NCBI RefSeq assembly: GCF_000340475.1
Contig: NZ_CM001792.1
Location: forward strand, 1,448,659-1,512,658
Direction: 5' to 3'
DNA from: Oceanobacillus kimchii X50
GTDB lineage: Bacteria > Bacillota > Bacilli > Bacillales > Amphibacillaceae
Length of the DNA stretch: 64,000 nucleotides
Shown here piece by piece: positions 1-8,682 of the stretch. Under the pieces are notes generated by a model, which worked only from the letters and a program-made list of their open reading frames with translations, made no database searches and had not been told where the DNA came from. Each line of letters begins with the position of its first letter. Position 1 is the first letter of the stretch. Made by a program: the position numbers and the translations under genes.

Positions 1-1
1 T

Positions 2-1765
2 CATATTGCAGAACCAACCGCTAAATTACTGCCAAATCTTTTCTCTGTTGAAATGTGGGGGGGAGCAACGTACGATGTAGCATATCGTTTTCTTAAAGAA
101 GATCCTTGGACTAGACTGTTAAAATTACGTGAAGAAATGCCTAACGTTCTGTTCCAAATGTTATTACGAGCAAGTAATGCAGTAGGATATAAAAACTATC
201 CAGATAATCTTATTGAAGAATTTGTAAAGAAAAGCGGTGAGGCGGGCATTGATGTATTCCGCATATTTGATAGTCTGAACTGGGTAGAAGGAATGAAATT
301 GACAATCGATGCGGTACGAAATTCTAATAAAATTGCTGAAGCGGCTATTTGTTATACAGGTGATATTTTAGATACGGGTAGAAGTAAGTATGATGTATCT
401 TACTATCAAATGATGGCAAAAGAATTAGAATCTGCAGGTGCGCATATTTTAGGAATTAAGGATATGGCTGGTTTATTAAAACCTGAGGCCGCTTATCAAT
501 TGATTCATAAATTAAAAGAGACGATTGATATACCAATTCATTTACACACCCATGATACGAGTGGAAATGGTGTATTCACATATGCTCGTGCTATTGAAGC
601 TGGTGTAGATGCAGTAGATGTTGCTGTAGGATCAATGGCAGGTATGACTTCACAACCTAGTGCACAATCGCTTTATCATGCATTAGAAGGAACGCCATTC
701 CAACCAAATATTAATATGGAAAACTATGAACGTATAGGTCATTATTGGGAAGGTATTCGTGATTATTACCAGGAGTTTGAAAGTGGTATGAAGGCACCTC
801 ATACTGAGATTTATCATCATGAAATGCCTGGAGGACAATATAGTAACCTTCAACAACAAGCAAAAGCGGTTGGACTAGGTAATCGTTGGAACGAAGTCAA
901 AACCATGTTCCGTACGGTAAATGATATGTTTGGTGATATAGTCAAAGTAACTCCGTCATCTAAAGTTATCGGTGATATGACGTTATTTATGGTACAAAAT
1001 GATTTAACAGAAGAAGATATCTATGAAAAAGGTGAATCTATTGATTTTCCAGATTCAGTAATAGAATTTGCTCAAGGTTACATTGGGCAGCCTTATCAAG
1101 GATTCCCAGAAAAACTTCAAAAAATCATTTTAAAAGATAAAAAACCGATAACCGTTCGTCCTGGTGAGCTATTAGAGCCAATAGACTTTAAGGTAATAAG
1201 AGATGAATTATATGAAAAGTTAAACCGTCCGGTTACTAGCTTTGATTTAATTTCATATGCATTGTATCCAAAAGTGTTTATGGATTATCAAGCATTTACA
1301 GAAGCATATGGTGATATTTCTGTACTTGATACACCAACTTTCTTCTACGGTATGAAATTAGGAGAAGTAATCGAAGTTGAAATCGAAAAAGGGAAGACGC
1401 TTATTGTTAAATTGGTGTCTATATCAGAGCCAAAAGAGGATGGTACACGGGTGGTTTACTTCGATTTAAACGGTCAGTCAAGAGAAATTACTATAAAGGA
1501 TGAGAGTATTGAATCCTTGGTTGCTGTCAAACCACAAGTGGATAAAAATAATAAAAATCACTTAGGAGCAACTATGCCTGGTACTGTTTTAGAAGTAAAT
1601 TGTAGTAAAGGTGATAAAGTCGTAAAAGGCCAGCACTTAATGACAAATGAAGCGATGAAAATGGAAACTTCGGTACAAGCACCATTTGACGGTGTTATAA
1701 AAGAGATTTATGTATCAAACGGCGATACGATTGCGGTTAATGATTTATTAGTAGAATTTGAATAA
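2..1765 (+). CDS. pycA: Pyruvate carboxylase, C-terminal part (5' end outside window)
   Basis: Biotin enzyme that carboxylates pyruvate to oxaloacetate, refilling the TCA cycle. The frame is open through the left edge, so only about 587 C-terminal residues are present; the biotin-carboxylase half is off-window. Visible are the carboxyltransferase barrel (MWGGATYDVAYRF from 53, HLHTHDTSGNG around 535) and a C-terminal biotinyl domain with EAMKMET. The biotinylated Lys is codon 1658-1660, 34 residues before the stop, which is normal spacing for such domains. A hairpin with a T-run follows the stop. The neighbour ctaA is the same as in B. subtilis. The identification is firm; an internal ATG at 53 is not the start. 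Confidence 0.97.
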   Translation, partial: HIAEPTAKLLPNLFSVEMWGGATYDVAYRFLKEDPWTRLLKLREEMPNVLFQMLLRASNAVGYKNYPDNLIEEFVKKSGEAGIDVFRIFDSLNWVEGMKLTIDAVRNSNKIAEAAICYTGDILDTGRSKYDVSYYQMMAKELESAGAHILGIKDMAGLLKPEAAYQLIHKLKETIDIPIHLHTHDTSGNGVFTYARAIEAGVDAVDVAVGSMAGMTSQPSAQSLYHALEGTPFQPNINMENYERIGHYWEGIRDYYQEFESGMKAPHTEIYHHEMPGGQYSNLQQQAKAVGLGNRWNEVKTMFRTVNDMFGDIVKVTPSSKVIGDMTLFMVQNDLTEEDIYEKGESIDFPDSVIEFAQGYIGQPYQGFPEKLQKIILKDKKPITVRPGELLEPIDFKVIRDELYEKLNRPVTSFDLISYALYPKVFMDYQAFTEAYGDISVLDTPTFFYGMKLGEVIEVEIEKGKTLIVKLVSISEPKEDGTRVVYFDLNGQSREITIKDESIESLVAVKPQVDKNNKNHLGATMPGTVLEVNCSKGDKVVKGQHLMTNEAMKMETSVQAPFDGVIKEIYVSNGDTIAVNDLLVEFE

Positions 1766-1775
1766 TAGGAAGAAA

Positions 1776-1819
1776 AGCGTAAGCGCTCGTTTAGAACGTA
1801 GCGATTGCGCTCTTTTTTT
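1776..1819 (+). terminator. Terminator after pycA
   Basis: Imperfect hairpin: AGCGTAAGCGCTCGTT pairs with AACGTAGCGATTGCGCT, followed by seven or more T residues. It begins 10 bases after the pycA stop, so it should end the pycA transcript. It also forms the left edge of the repeat-like element that follows. Confidence 0.7.
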
Positions 1820-2040
1820 AGGGGTGGTTCCAGCATGGTCGGACATCCTTTTCCGCCTAAGATAAAGGAATCACGGTGAATTGACGAACCGATGATAGCT
1901 TATACTCTAGAGTATAAGAGCGACTAAGCCTCATAAAATCTTCTTTATCGTTGGACGATTTCGTGAAATCGCCCTAGTTTCTGGGCGCTAGAGTTAGACG
2001 TAGCCGTTTCTGTCTATGAAAGATTGTAATACCAAATCTT
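1820..2040. repeat. Non-coding, palindrome-rich element resembling a dispersed Bacillaceae repeat
   Basis: About 220 bases without a credible gene. It holds a perfect 20-bp palindrome at 1899-1918 (CTTATACTCT and its complement), a hairpin CGATTTC-GT-GAAATCG at 1956-1971, and a GCCC/GGGC stem at 1971-1986. GATAAAG at 1861 can pair with CTTTATC at 1943 and enclose the first palindrome. The wording (GCGACTAAGCCTC, then GGGCGCTAGAG, TTAGACGTAGCC) resembles interspersed repeats I recall from Bacillaceae genomes. Only one copy lies in this window, so the repeat call rests on resemblance. Confidence 0.5.
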
Positions 2041-2057
2041 TATATTTTCTTATCTTC

Positions 2058-2100
2058 AAAAAAAGGTTGAAGTGAAACAGTTTTTCACTTCAACCTTTTT
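2058..2100. terminator. Bidirectional terminator between pycA and ctaA
   Basis: Perfect 13-bp stem GGTTGAAGTGAAA / TTTCACTTCAACC with a 5-base loop, flanked by A-runs on the left and T-runs on the right. It can stop transcription from both sides; its main client is probably ctaA, which ends at 2115 on the minus strand. Confidence 0.9.
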
Positions 2101-2114
2101 ATATAAAACAGGTG

Positions 2115-3059
2115 CTATTTGAATGTTTTAGTACGACTAATTTGTTTTTTTTCCCTACGTTTTGTTCGGAATGAAAGATGCATAAAAAATGATAACATTC
2201 CGAAATAGCAAGTAATAAATAATGCATGAAATAATGCCACCATTAGGTTAAGCGATGTAAAGATAATTAGTGCACCGAATAGGACTTGTAAAGTTATCAA
2301 TCCTAAAGTAATCCACCAACTCCAATAGAATACTTTACTATTTTTATAGTGTTTCACCATACGTACCGTTAGGATGATGGTCCATATGAAAAGTAATCCA
2401 GCCGCTAGACGGTGCCCCATTTGTACCCATTGATAAAAGTTGTAATCAGAGATTCCGAATGAACTATTATTGACACACAGTGGCCAGTCACGACATGCTA
2501 AATTCGAATCTGTATGTCTTACTAATGCTCCAGAGTACACAACACACATTGTATAAATAGAGATTGCATAAATTTCAATTCTGTGATTTTTCTTAATATG
2601 TATATCTTCTGTATGTAATTTCTTATCTATTTCGAATAACTGAAGCATTAATAAAAAGACTGCTGCAAAACAAACTAATGATATTCCAAAATGAGTGGCT
2701 AAGGCAAAGTCTGATTGTCCCCATACTACAGCTGCTGCACCAATTAAGGCTTGAAGAATCATTAAAGAGAGAGCGGAAAATGCTAAAAACACGACCTCAT
2801 TATTATGACGAAGTTCTTTCCATACTAGGTAAGTTAAATAAACAATTAATAACCCAACAATTCCAGTCACTCCTCGATGACTTAATTCTATAAACATCTC
2901 AAATGAAATCTCAGTCGGTAGAAATTGCCCTTCGCATAGTGGCCAACTATTTCCACAACCATCAGCAGAGCCGGTTTTGGTTACCAGAGCACCACCTAGT
3001 AACAGCGGAATCATACAGATCGTGGATATAACGGATAGAATTTTTAATTTTTTTGTCAT
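2115..3059 (-). CDS. ctaA: Heme A synthase CtaA
   Basis: Membrane protein that oxidises the C8 methyl of heme O to the formyl group of heme A, needed by the aa3/caa3 oxidases. It has 314 residues and about eight membrane helices, with an internal duplication typical of CtaA. The four heme-ligand histidines are seen at H61, H122, H215 and H277, with E58 next to the first. Cysteine pairs C35/C42 and C188/C194 lie in the outer loops. The gene is divergent from ctaB, as in B. subtilis, so the 470-bp gap probably controls both. The start is an ATG at 3059 preceded by GAGG. Confidence 0.96.
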   Translation of the reverse strand: MTKKLKILSVISTICMIPLLLGGALVTKTGSADGCGNSWPLCEGQFLPTEISFEMFIELSHRGVTGIVGLLIVYLTYLVWKELRHNNEVVFLAFSALSLMILQALIGAAAVVWGQSDFALATHFGISLVCFAAVFLLMLQLFEIDKKLHTEDIHIKKNHRIEIYAISIYTMCVVYSGALVRHTDSNLACRDWPLCVNNSSFGISDYNFYQWVQMGHRLAAGLLFIWTIILTVRMVKHYKNSKVFYWSWWITLGLITLQVLFGALIIFTSLNLMVALFHALFITCYFGMLSFFMHLSFRTKRREKKQISRTKTFK

Positions 3060-3096
3060 AGAAGTAGCCTCGCTTTATATTTGTCTATCTATAAAC

Positions 3097-3126
3097 ATGA
3101 TAATCGTAAAGAGATAGCGATTGCAA
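3097..3126 (-). promoter_or_regulatory. Candidate sigma-A promoter for ctaA
   Basis: Read on the minus strand: TTGCAA (3121-3126), 18-bp spacer, TATCAT (3097-3102), about 40 bases before the ctaA start. Both hexamers are imperfect, which suits an activator-dependent promoter. Two TATGAAC repeats lie immediately upstream at 3136-3153. Confidence 0.45.
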
Positions 3127-3135
3127 TGAAATAGT

Positions 3136-3365
3136 TATGAACAAAATATGAACACTTTCATTGGACAGACAATTCTAATACTATCATGATTACGGAGTGT
3201 TTACATTAGCGTTTTCAAAAAAGACTTGCATATTTTAAATTTGTTTGCTAGAAATAGAGTAAGGAATAGCATGTTTGAAATCATGCCATAACATAGCATA
3301 GACAATTTTTGACGGATGGTACATAATAACGAGTATGTTCGGATTGTTTCACATTTTTGTCACAT
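3136..3365. promoter_or_regulatory. ctaA-ctaB control region with two tandem 11-bp-spaced motif pairs
   Basis: The non-coding gap 3060-3531 has no credible gene. It holds TATGAAC at 3136-3142 and 3147-3153 near ctaA, and TCACAT at 3349-3354 and 3360-3365 nearer ctaB, each pair one helical turn apart. Read in one direction, both pairs resemble ATGnnAC-AAAA-ATGnnAAC. In B. subtilis the response regulator ResD activates cta genes through TTGTGAA-like sites, so ResD is the leading candidate. That assignment is inference. A weak cre-like GAAAACGCT lies on the minus strand at 3208-3216. Confidence 0.4.
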
Positions 3366-3427
3366 ATTAATGTTCAATATGTTGTAAAATATTACATGGA
3401 AGTTCATTAGATTGTACGGATTATACG

Positions 3428-3436
3428 TGATACAAT
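3428..3436 (+). promoter_or_regulatory. Candidate extended -10 promoter for ctaB
   Basis: TGATACAAT at 3428-3436 is an extended -10 (TGn-TACAAT). TTAGAT 18 bp upstream (3407-3412) is a poor -35. The implied transcript start near 3443 leaves a leader of about 90 bases before ctaB. Confidence 0.4.
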
Positions 3437-3531
3437 GAAAATGTAAGCAGAATAGGATAGAATAAAAAATAAATTCTTATTCTGGTTATTATTATGTCTT
3501 CTTACTGAACGTGAAGGGGGGATACAATGAA

Positions 3532-4476
3532 ATGAATAAAGTAGAAATGACCTATTCTGAGTTAATAGGTAATACCTCTATCTCTAATAAACAAAAGGTA
3601 ACCATGTTTATTTCAGAGGTGAAGGCATTAATAAAAATTGGGATTGTAAACTCAAACCTAATTACAACGATAGCAGGTTTTTTATTAGCTATATCGTTTA
3701 CGAGTTCCTCCTTTATAAGTAATTGGGGCACATTTCTCCTTACAATTATAGGTAGTGCATTAGTAATTGCAGGAGGCTGTATCGTTAATAATTGGTACGA
3801 TGTCGATATCGACCCGAAAATGTCGAGAACGAAAAATAGACCAACAGTAACCGGATTCTTTTCTCTAAAAACGGTTCTTACGATTGGTCTAGTAACAACA
3901 GCAATTGGGCTAGGATTGTTAATGTTTACAACATGGTATGCGACATTATTTGCTTTTATTGGATGGTTTGGCTATGTCGTTTTATACACAATGTGGTCAA
4001 AAAGACGGTATACGTTAAATACTGTCATAGGGAGCCTTTCAGGTGCGATGCCCCCATTAATTGGCTGGGCTGCAATTAGTCCTTCTTTCCATGTGGTACC
4101 ATTTGTTATGTTCTTAATTATGTTCATATGGCAAACACCACACTTCTTAGCACTAGCAATGAAGAAACGAGATGAATATGAAGCGGCTGGAATACCAATG
4201 CTACCAGTAGTAAGGGGAATGGCAGTTACAAAAAGACAGATCATTGTCTATATAGCTTGTTTGCTTCCATTACCATTCTTTTTATTACCTACGATGGGTA
4301 TTACATTTGCAGTAATTGCAACGCTCTTAAATCTTGGATGGTTGGCAATAGCCTTTACCGGACTATTTGTTGATGAAGATAAGAAATGGGCAAATACAAT
4401 ATTTATCTTCTCGCTGAATTATTTAATTATATTATTTCCGTTAATGATTATCGTTAAGTTACCTATATTTAACTAA
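3532..4476 (+). CDS. ctaB: Protoheme IX farnesyltransferase (heme O synthase) CtaB
   Basis: UbiA-type membrane prenyltransferase that joins farnesyl diphosphate to protoheme, giving heme O, the substrate of CtaA. The aspartate-rich motif N86-x3-D90-x3-D94 lies between the first helices and a second motif, DEYEAAGIPMLP, follows at about residue 212. I chose ATG 3532 (314 residues) because AAGGGGGGA at 3514-3522 sits 9 bases before it. A GTG at 3511 would precede the ribosome site, and an ATG at 3527 opens only a two-codon frame whose stop overlaps the ctaB start. It is the first gene of the oxidase operon. Confidence 0.95.
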   Translation: MNKVEMTYSELIGNTSISNKQKVTMFISEVKALIKIGIVNSNLITTIAGFLLAISFTSSSFISNWGTFLLTIIGSALVIAGGCIVNNWYDVDIDPKMSRTKNRPTVTGFFSLKTVLTIGLVTTAIGLGLLMFTTWYATLFAFIGWFGYVVLYTMWSKRRYTLNTVIGSLSGAMPPLIGWAAISPSFHVVPFVMFLIMFIWQTPHFLALAMKKRDEYEAAGIPMLPVVRGMAVTKRQIIVYIACLLPLPFFLLPTMGITFAVIATLLNLGWLAIAFTGLFVDEDKKWANTIFIFSLNYLIILFPLMIIVKLPIFN

Positions 4477-4540
4477 TGTTATGTTATTCCTTAAAAAACA
4501 TATAAAAGGAAACAACAAGAAGAAAGAGAGGTATTCTTAC

Positions 4541-5593
4541 ATGAAAGGTTGGATGGGAAAATCGAAAGTTTTCTTCCTGATCTCAGCCATCGCACTGTTG
4601 ATGGCTGGGTGTGGAAGAGAGAATCTAACTGCACTTGAACCGAAAGGATATGGGGCAGATCGTGCAATGGATTTAATCTTGCTAACAACTTTTATCATGA
4701 TTGGTGTTTTTGCTGTTGTAATGGCAATCTATGTTATTACACTAGTTCGTTTCCGTAAGAAAAAGGGACAGGAAGACTATATTCCTGAACAAGTAGAAGG
4801 AAATCATAAACTAGAAGCAATTTGGACTATTATCCCAATCATACTCGTATTAGTTATTGCGGTTCCTACAGTGATGGGGACGTTTGATTTAGCAGATGAT
4901 TCCAATGCAGATGAACATGTTAATATTGAAGTAACAGGAAATCAATATTGGTGGCATTTTAACTATGCAGGAGAAGAAGTAGTAACAAGTCAGGACTTAT
5001 ACATTCCTACTGGAGAGCGTGTGTATTTAAACATGTTATCCTCTGATGTTACGCATTCCTTCTGGATTCCATCTATCTCTGGAAAAATGGATGTTAACCC
5101 TGAAAACGTAAACACCATGTTTATAGAAGCACATGAAGAGGGCGTTTATTGGGGTAAATGTGCAGAACTTTGTGGCCCTTCCCACTCTTTAATGGACTTT
5201 AAAGTAATTGCAGTAAGTCCGGAAGAGTATGAACAGTGGATAGCGGATATGCAAAGTGTAGATCCAGAGGAAGTACCTGAAGATTCTGTAGCTCAAGAAG
5301 GTCAAGAACTTTTTGAAGCAAATAATTGCATGAACTGTCATGCTATTGGTTCTTCCCCAGCGGCAATAGGGCCTAACCTAACGAATTTTGGAGATCGTTC
5401 AACTATTGCAGGTATTTTAGAACCTACAAAAGAACATCTTGTTGAATGGTTAACAGACCCTGAATCCGTTAAACCTGGGAATAAAATGACCGATCAATAT
5501 CCAGCTCTTAGTGAAGACGAAGCTGAAAGCATTGCAGAATACTTATTACAATTACAGCCTTCAGAGATTACTCCTGAAAGTGCTGGAAATTAA
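4541..5593 (+). CDS. ctaC: Cytochrome caa3 oxidase subunit II with fused cytochrome c
   Basis: Takes electrons from cytochrome c and passes them to subunit I. It is a lipoprotein: the signal ends in LMAGC with Cys24 as the lipidated residue. Two membrane helices follow at about residues 43-68 and 93-113, then a cupredoxin domain with all CuA ligands (H172, C207, C211, H215, M218). A C-terminal cytochrome c domain has C263-x2-C266-H267 and probable axial Met316. The fused heme c defines the caa3 type. The start is ATG 4541 (350 residues) with GAGAGG 9 bases upstream; an in-frame ATG at 4481 would put 20 polar residues before the signal. Confidence 0.96.
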   Translation: MKGWMGKSKVFFLISAIALLMAGCGRENLTALEPKGYGADRAMDLILLTTFIMIGVFAVVMAIYVITLVRFRKKKGQEDYIPEQVEGNHKLEAIWTIIPIILVLVIAVPTVMGTFDLADDSNADEHVNIEVTGNQYWWHFNYAGEEVVTSQDLYIPTGERVYLNMLSSDVTHSFWIPSISGKMDVNPENVNTMFIEAHEEGVYWGKCAELCGPSHSLMDFKVIAVSPEEYEQWIADMQSVDPEEVPEDSVAQEGQELFEANNCMNCHAIGSSPAAIGPNLTNFGDRSTIAGILEPTKEHLVEWLTDPESVKPGNKMTDQYPALSEDEAESIAEYLLQLQPSEITPESAGN

Positions 5594-5630
5594 GACTTAG
5601 GATGGAAGACATGAAAGGGAGGTATAAGCA

Positions 5631-7484
5631 TTGAGTGTTAACAGTGCTCAAAAGAGTGGTTTTGGTGCTACTTTATGGGATTGGCTTACTACCGTTGATC
5701 ATAAGAAAATCGGTATTTTGTATCTCGCGGCAGGGGCATTTTTCTTCCTGTTAGGTGGACTAGAAGCGCTTATCATACGAATTCAGTTAATATCACCACA
5801 AAATGATTTCATTAGTGCTGGATTGTATAATGAAATGATTACTATGCATGGTACAACCATGATATTCTTTGCGGCAACGCCGTTACTCTTTGGATTAATG
5901 AACTATATTATGCCATTACAAATCGGGGCTCGCGATGTAGCGTTCCCATTCTTGAACTCTTTAGGTTTTTGGCTATTCTTCTTCGGAGGAATTATGTTGA
6001 ATTTAAGTTGGTTCACCGGTGCTCCAGATGCAGGGTGGACAAACTACGCACCGCTTTCTTTACAATCACCTGGGCACGGGATAGATTTCTATGTAATGGG
6101 ATTACAGCTATCCGGTGCAGGTACATTAATGAGTGGTATTAACTTCATCGTTACAATTGTACTTATGCGTGCACCAGGTATGACATACATGCGTATGCCA
6201 TTATTTACTTGGACGACATTTGTAACAAGTATATTAGTATTATTTGCATTCCCAGCTTTAACAGTTGGATTATTTTTAATGATGTTTGACCGTATGTTTG
6301 GTACAGCATTTTTTGATGTTGCACTTGGTGGTAACTCCATTATCTGGCAGCATTTATTCTGGATATTTGGACACCCTGAGGTATATATCCTAATACTACC
6401 TGCCTTTGGTGTATTTAGTGAAATACTACCTACTTTTGCAAAAAAGCGTTTATTTGGATATACAGCAATGGTATTTGCTACATTTTTAATCGCTTTCTTA
6501 GGATTTATGGTATGGGCTCACCATATGTTTACTGTAGGACTTGGTCCCGTTGCTAACTCGATCTTTGCAGTTGCAACAATGGCAATCGCTGTTCCAACCG
6601 GTATAAAGATATTTAACTGGCTATTCACGCTATGGGGTGGAAGTATTACCATTAATTCAGCTATGTTATGGACACTTGCGTTTATACCTTCATTTACAAT
6701 CGGTGGAATGACTGGTGTTATGCTTGCTTCTTCTGTAGCAGACTATCAGTATCATGATAGTTATTTCGTAGTTGGTCACTTCCACTATGTTATTGTCGGT
6801 GGGGTAGTATTTGCTTTACTTGCAGCAATGCATTACTGGTGGCCAAAAATGTTCGGTCGTTACTTACATGAAGGAATGGGTAAATTAGCGTTCTGGACAT
6901 TCTTTATTGGTTTCCATTTAACATTCTTTATCCAACATTTCTTAGGTTTAATGGGAATGCCTCGTCGTTACTGGGTATTTTTAGAAGACCAAGGATTGGA
7001 TACTGGAAATTTAATTAGTACAATTGGTGCTTTCTTTATGACATTTGGGGTATTGGTATTTGTTGTAAATATATTCTACACATGGAAAAAAGGTGAGAAA
7101 GCTCCTGCTGATGCTTGGGGTTCTGGTCGAACATTAGAATGGGCAACAGCTTCACCACCTATCCATTTTAACTTTAAGCAAATGCCACTCGTTCGTGGTT
7201 TAGATCCTCTTTGGATTGAGAAAATGGAAGGGAATAATAAGATGACTCCTGCTGAGCCTGTGGATGAAATTCACATGCCAAACGGATCTATTCTCCCACT
7301 TATTATGACAATCGGTTTCTTTATTGCATCCTACGGGTTTATTTATCAAGTTGATCATAAAGCTTGGTTGATCGCTGTTTATGTAGGTATGGCAATCGGG
7401 TTGGGCTGTATGCTAATTCGTTCTTTAAGAGACGATCACGGTTATCATATCCCTAAAGAAGAAGTAGAAAGGGAGGATGATTAA
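5631..7484 (+). CDS. ctaD: Cytochrome caa3 oxidase subunit I
   Basis: Catalytic heme-copper subunit that reduces oxygen to water and pumps protons. It has 617 residues and many membrane helices; the length suits the long Bacillus form with extra C-terminal helices. All metal ligands are visible: H73 and H385 for the low-spin heme, H248 (in GHPEVY), H297 and H298 for CuB, H383 for the high-spin heme, and the cross-linked Tyr252. Translation starts at TTG 5631 with AAAGGGAGG at 5614-5622; the ATG at 5611 opens only a seven-codon frame. Confidence 0.97.
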   Translation: MSVNSAQKSGFGATLWDWLTTVDHKKIGILYLAAGAFFFLLGGLEALIIRIQLISPQNDFISAGLYNEMITMHGTTMIFFAATPLLFGLMNYIMPLQIGARDVAFPFLNSLGFWLFFFGGIMLNLSWFTGAPDAGWTNYAPLSLQSPGHGIDFYVMGLQLSGAGTLMSGINFIVTIVLMRAPGMTYMRMPLFTWTTFVTSILVLFAFPALTVGLFLMMFDRMFGTAFFDVALGGNSIIWQHLFWIFGHPEVYILILPAFGVFSEILPTFAKKRLFGYTAMVFATFLIAFLGFMVWAHHMFTVGLGPVANSIFAVATMAIAVPTGIKIFNWLFTLWGGSITINSAMLWTLAFIPSFTIGGMTGVMLASSVADYQYHDSYFVVGHFHYVIVGGVVFALLAAMHYWWPKMFGRYLHEGMGKLAFWTFFIGFHLTFFIQHFLGLMGMPRRYWVFLEDQGLDTGNLISTIGAFFMTFGVLVFVVNIFYTWKKGEKAPADAWGSGRTLEWATASPPIHFNFKQMPLVRGLDPLWIEKMEGNNKMTPAEPVDEIHMPNGSILPLIMTIGFFIASYGFIYQVDHKAWLIAVYVGMAIGLGCMLIRSLRDDHGYHIPKEEVEREDD

Positions 7485-7485
7485 T

Positions 7486-8112
7486 ATGAGTCATCATGAT
7501 CATTCCATTGATCCGAAGAATTTAACACAAGACCCATCAAAAGCAACGATGGAAGGGAAGCATAAGTTTCTTGGCTTGTGGATATTCTTAGGTGGAGAGA
7601 CCGTCTTATTTGCTTGTTTATTCGGAACTTATCTTGCATTAAAAGACTCTACTGCTGGAGGACCTTCTACGCATGATTTATATGGTCTTGAGTTAGTCTT
7701 CTTAATGACAGTATTACTATTAACGAGCTCCTTAACAAGTGTATATGCTATATACCATATGAAAAATAACGACTTTAAGAAGATGCAATTATGGATGGGG
7801 ATTACAGCAGTTTTAGGTCTTGCTTTCTTAGGATTTGAGATCTATGAGTTTGCACACTATATTCATGATTATGGATTTACATTCCGTTCTTCAGCATTTG
7901 GATCTGCGTTTTATGCCCTTGTTGGGTTTCACGGAGGTCACGTAGTTTTCGGACTTTCTTGGATTATTACATTAATGGTTCGAAATGCAAAACGCGGATT
8001 GAATCTTTATAATGCACCTAAATATAATACATTTGCATTATATTGGCACTTCATTGACGTTGTTTGGGTATTTATTTTTACAGTTGTTTATTTAATGGGG
8101 ATGGTGAGTTAA
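7486..8112 (+). CDS. ctaE: Cytochrome caa3 oxidase subunit III
   Basis: Membrane subunit of the heme-copper oxidase that stabilises subunit I and its proton uptake. It has 208 residues and five helices, with GGETVLFACLFG in the first helix (conserved Glu) and the histidine-rich GFHGGHVVFG. The N-terminus is also rich in histidine (MSHHDHS). ATG 7486 is 9 bases after AAAGGGAGG, which lies inside the end of ctaD; a nearer ATG at 7477 overlaps that ribosome site. The start is two bases after the ctaD stop, implying coupled translation. Confidence 0.95.
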   Translation: MSHHDHSIDPKNLTQDPSKATMEGKHKFLGLWIFLGGETVLFACLFGTYLALKDSTAGGPSTHDLYGLELVFLMTVLLLTSSLTSVYAIYHMKNNDFKKMQLWMGITAVLGLAFLGFEIYEFAHYIHDYGFTFRSSAFGSAFYALVGFHGGHVVFGLSWIITLMVRNAKRGLNLYNAPKYNTFALYWHFIDVVWVFIFTVVYLMGMVS

Positions 8113-8115
8113 TTT

Positions 8116-8436
8116 ATGACGGATAATATGAGTACCAGAAAAATTAATTCGTTCCAAAAAGCTAAAAATAAAGAAGAAATGAAAAAACAAATCGTTACAT
8201 TTGCATTGATGATTTTCTTTACTCTAATTGCATTTTTTGCAGTAATGATGGAAATCGACAAGATGTTTGTAATTCCACTACTTCTCATATTGGCAGTGGT
8301 ACAAATTGCATTTCAATTCTTTTATTTCATGCATATGAAAGATAAGGGACATGAAGTTCCATCACAAATCATTTATGGTGGAATATTCGTTACAATGTTA
8401 GTTATTTTAACTTTTACCGTTATCACTTGGTGGTAA
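8116..8436 (+). CDS. ctaF: Cytochrome caa3 oxidase subunit IV
   Basis: Small accessory subunit of the oxidase with 106 residues and three membrane helices. A charged N-terminus (about residues 1-25) precedes the first helix, and FYFMHMKDKGH lies between helices two and three, as in bacterial subunit IV. It starts three bases after the ctaE stop with GGTGAG as ribosome site and ends at a strong terminator, so it closes the ctaB-F operon. Confidence 0.93.
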   Translation: MTDNMSTRKINSFQKAKNKEEMKKQIVTFALMIFFTLIAFFAVMMEIDKMFVIPLLLILAVVQIAFQFFYFMHMKDKGHEVPSQIIYGGIFVTMLVILTFTVITWW

Positions 8437-8442
8437 CATATT

Positions 8443-8480
8443 TAAAAAAGGTCGGGATGAAGTCATTTCCCGGCCTTTTT
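8443..8480 (+). terminator. Terminator of the ctaB-F operon
   Basis: Stem AAAAGGTCGGGA / TCCCGGCCTTTT with one G-T pair, followed by T residues, seven bases after the ctaF stop. Confidence 0.88.
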
Positions 8481-8682
8481 ATGTTTTATCCCGCTTCTAG
8501 ACGATGGGAGTAAATAAAATAGTAAAGTGGGGATATACTGTCCGATCTGTTTAACTATAATCCTCACTAAATAAAGTTTCGCTTTGTATTTATTTGTTTT
8601 AAAATCGTCACATGCAGTAGGAGAAATCTATTATAAATTAAGTTATAATAAGAAAAGTGGTACATAAATGGAGTGATATCGT

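Noticed and set aside
3204..3219. cre-like site in the ctaA-ctaB gap
   Set aside because: Only one half (GAAAACGCT) matches and the other half is wrong. It is also over 300 bases from ctaB, so I do not list it as a CcpA site.
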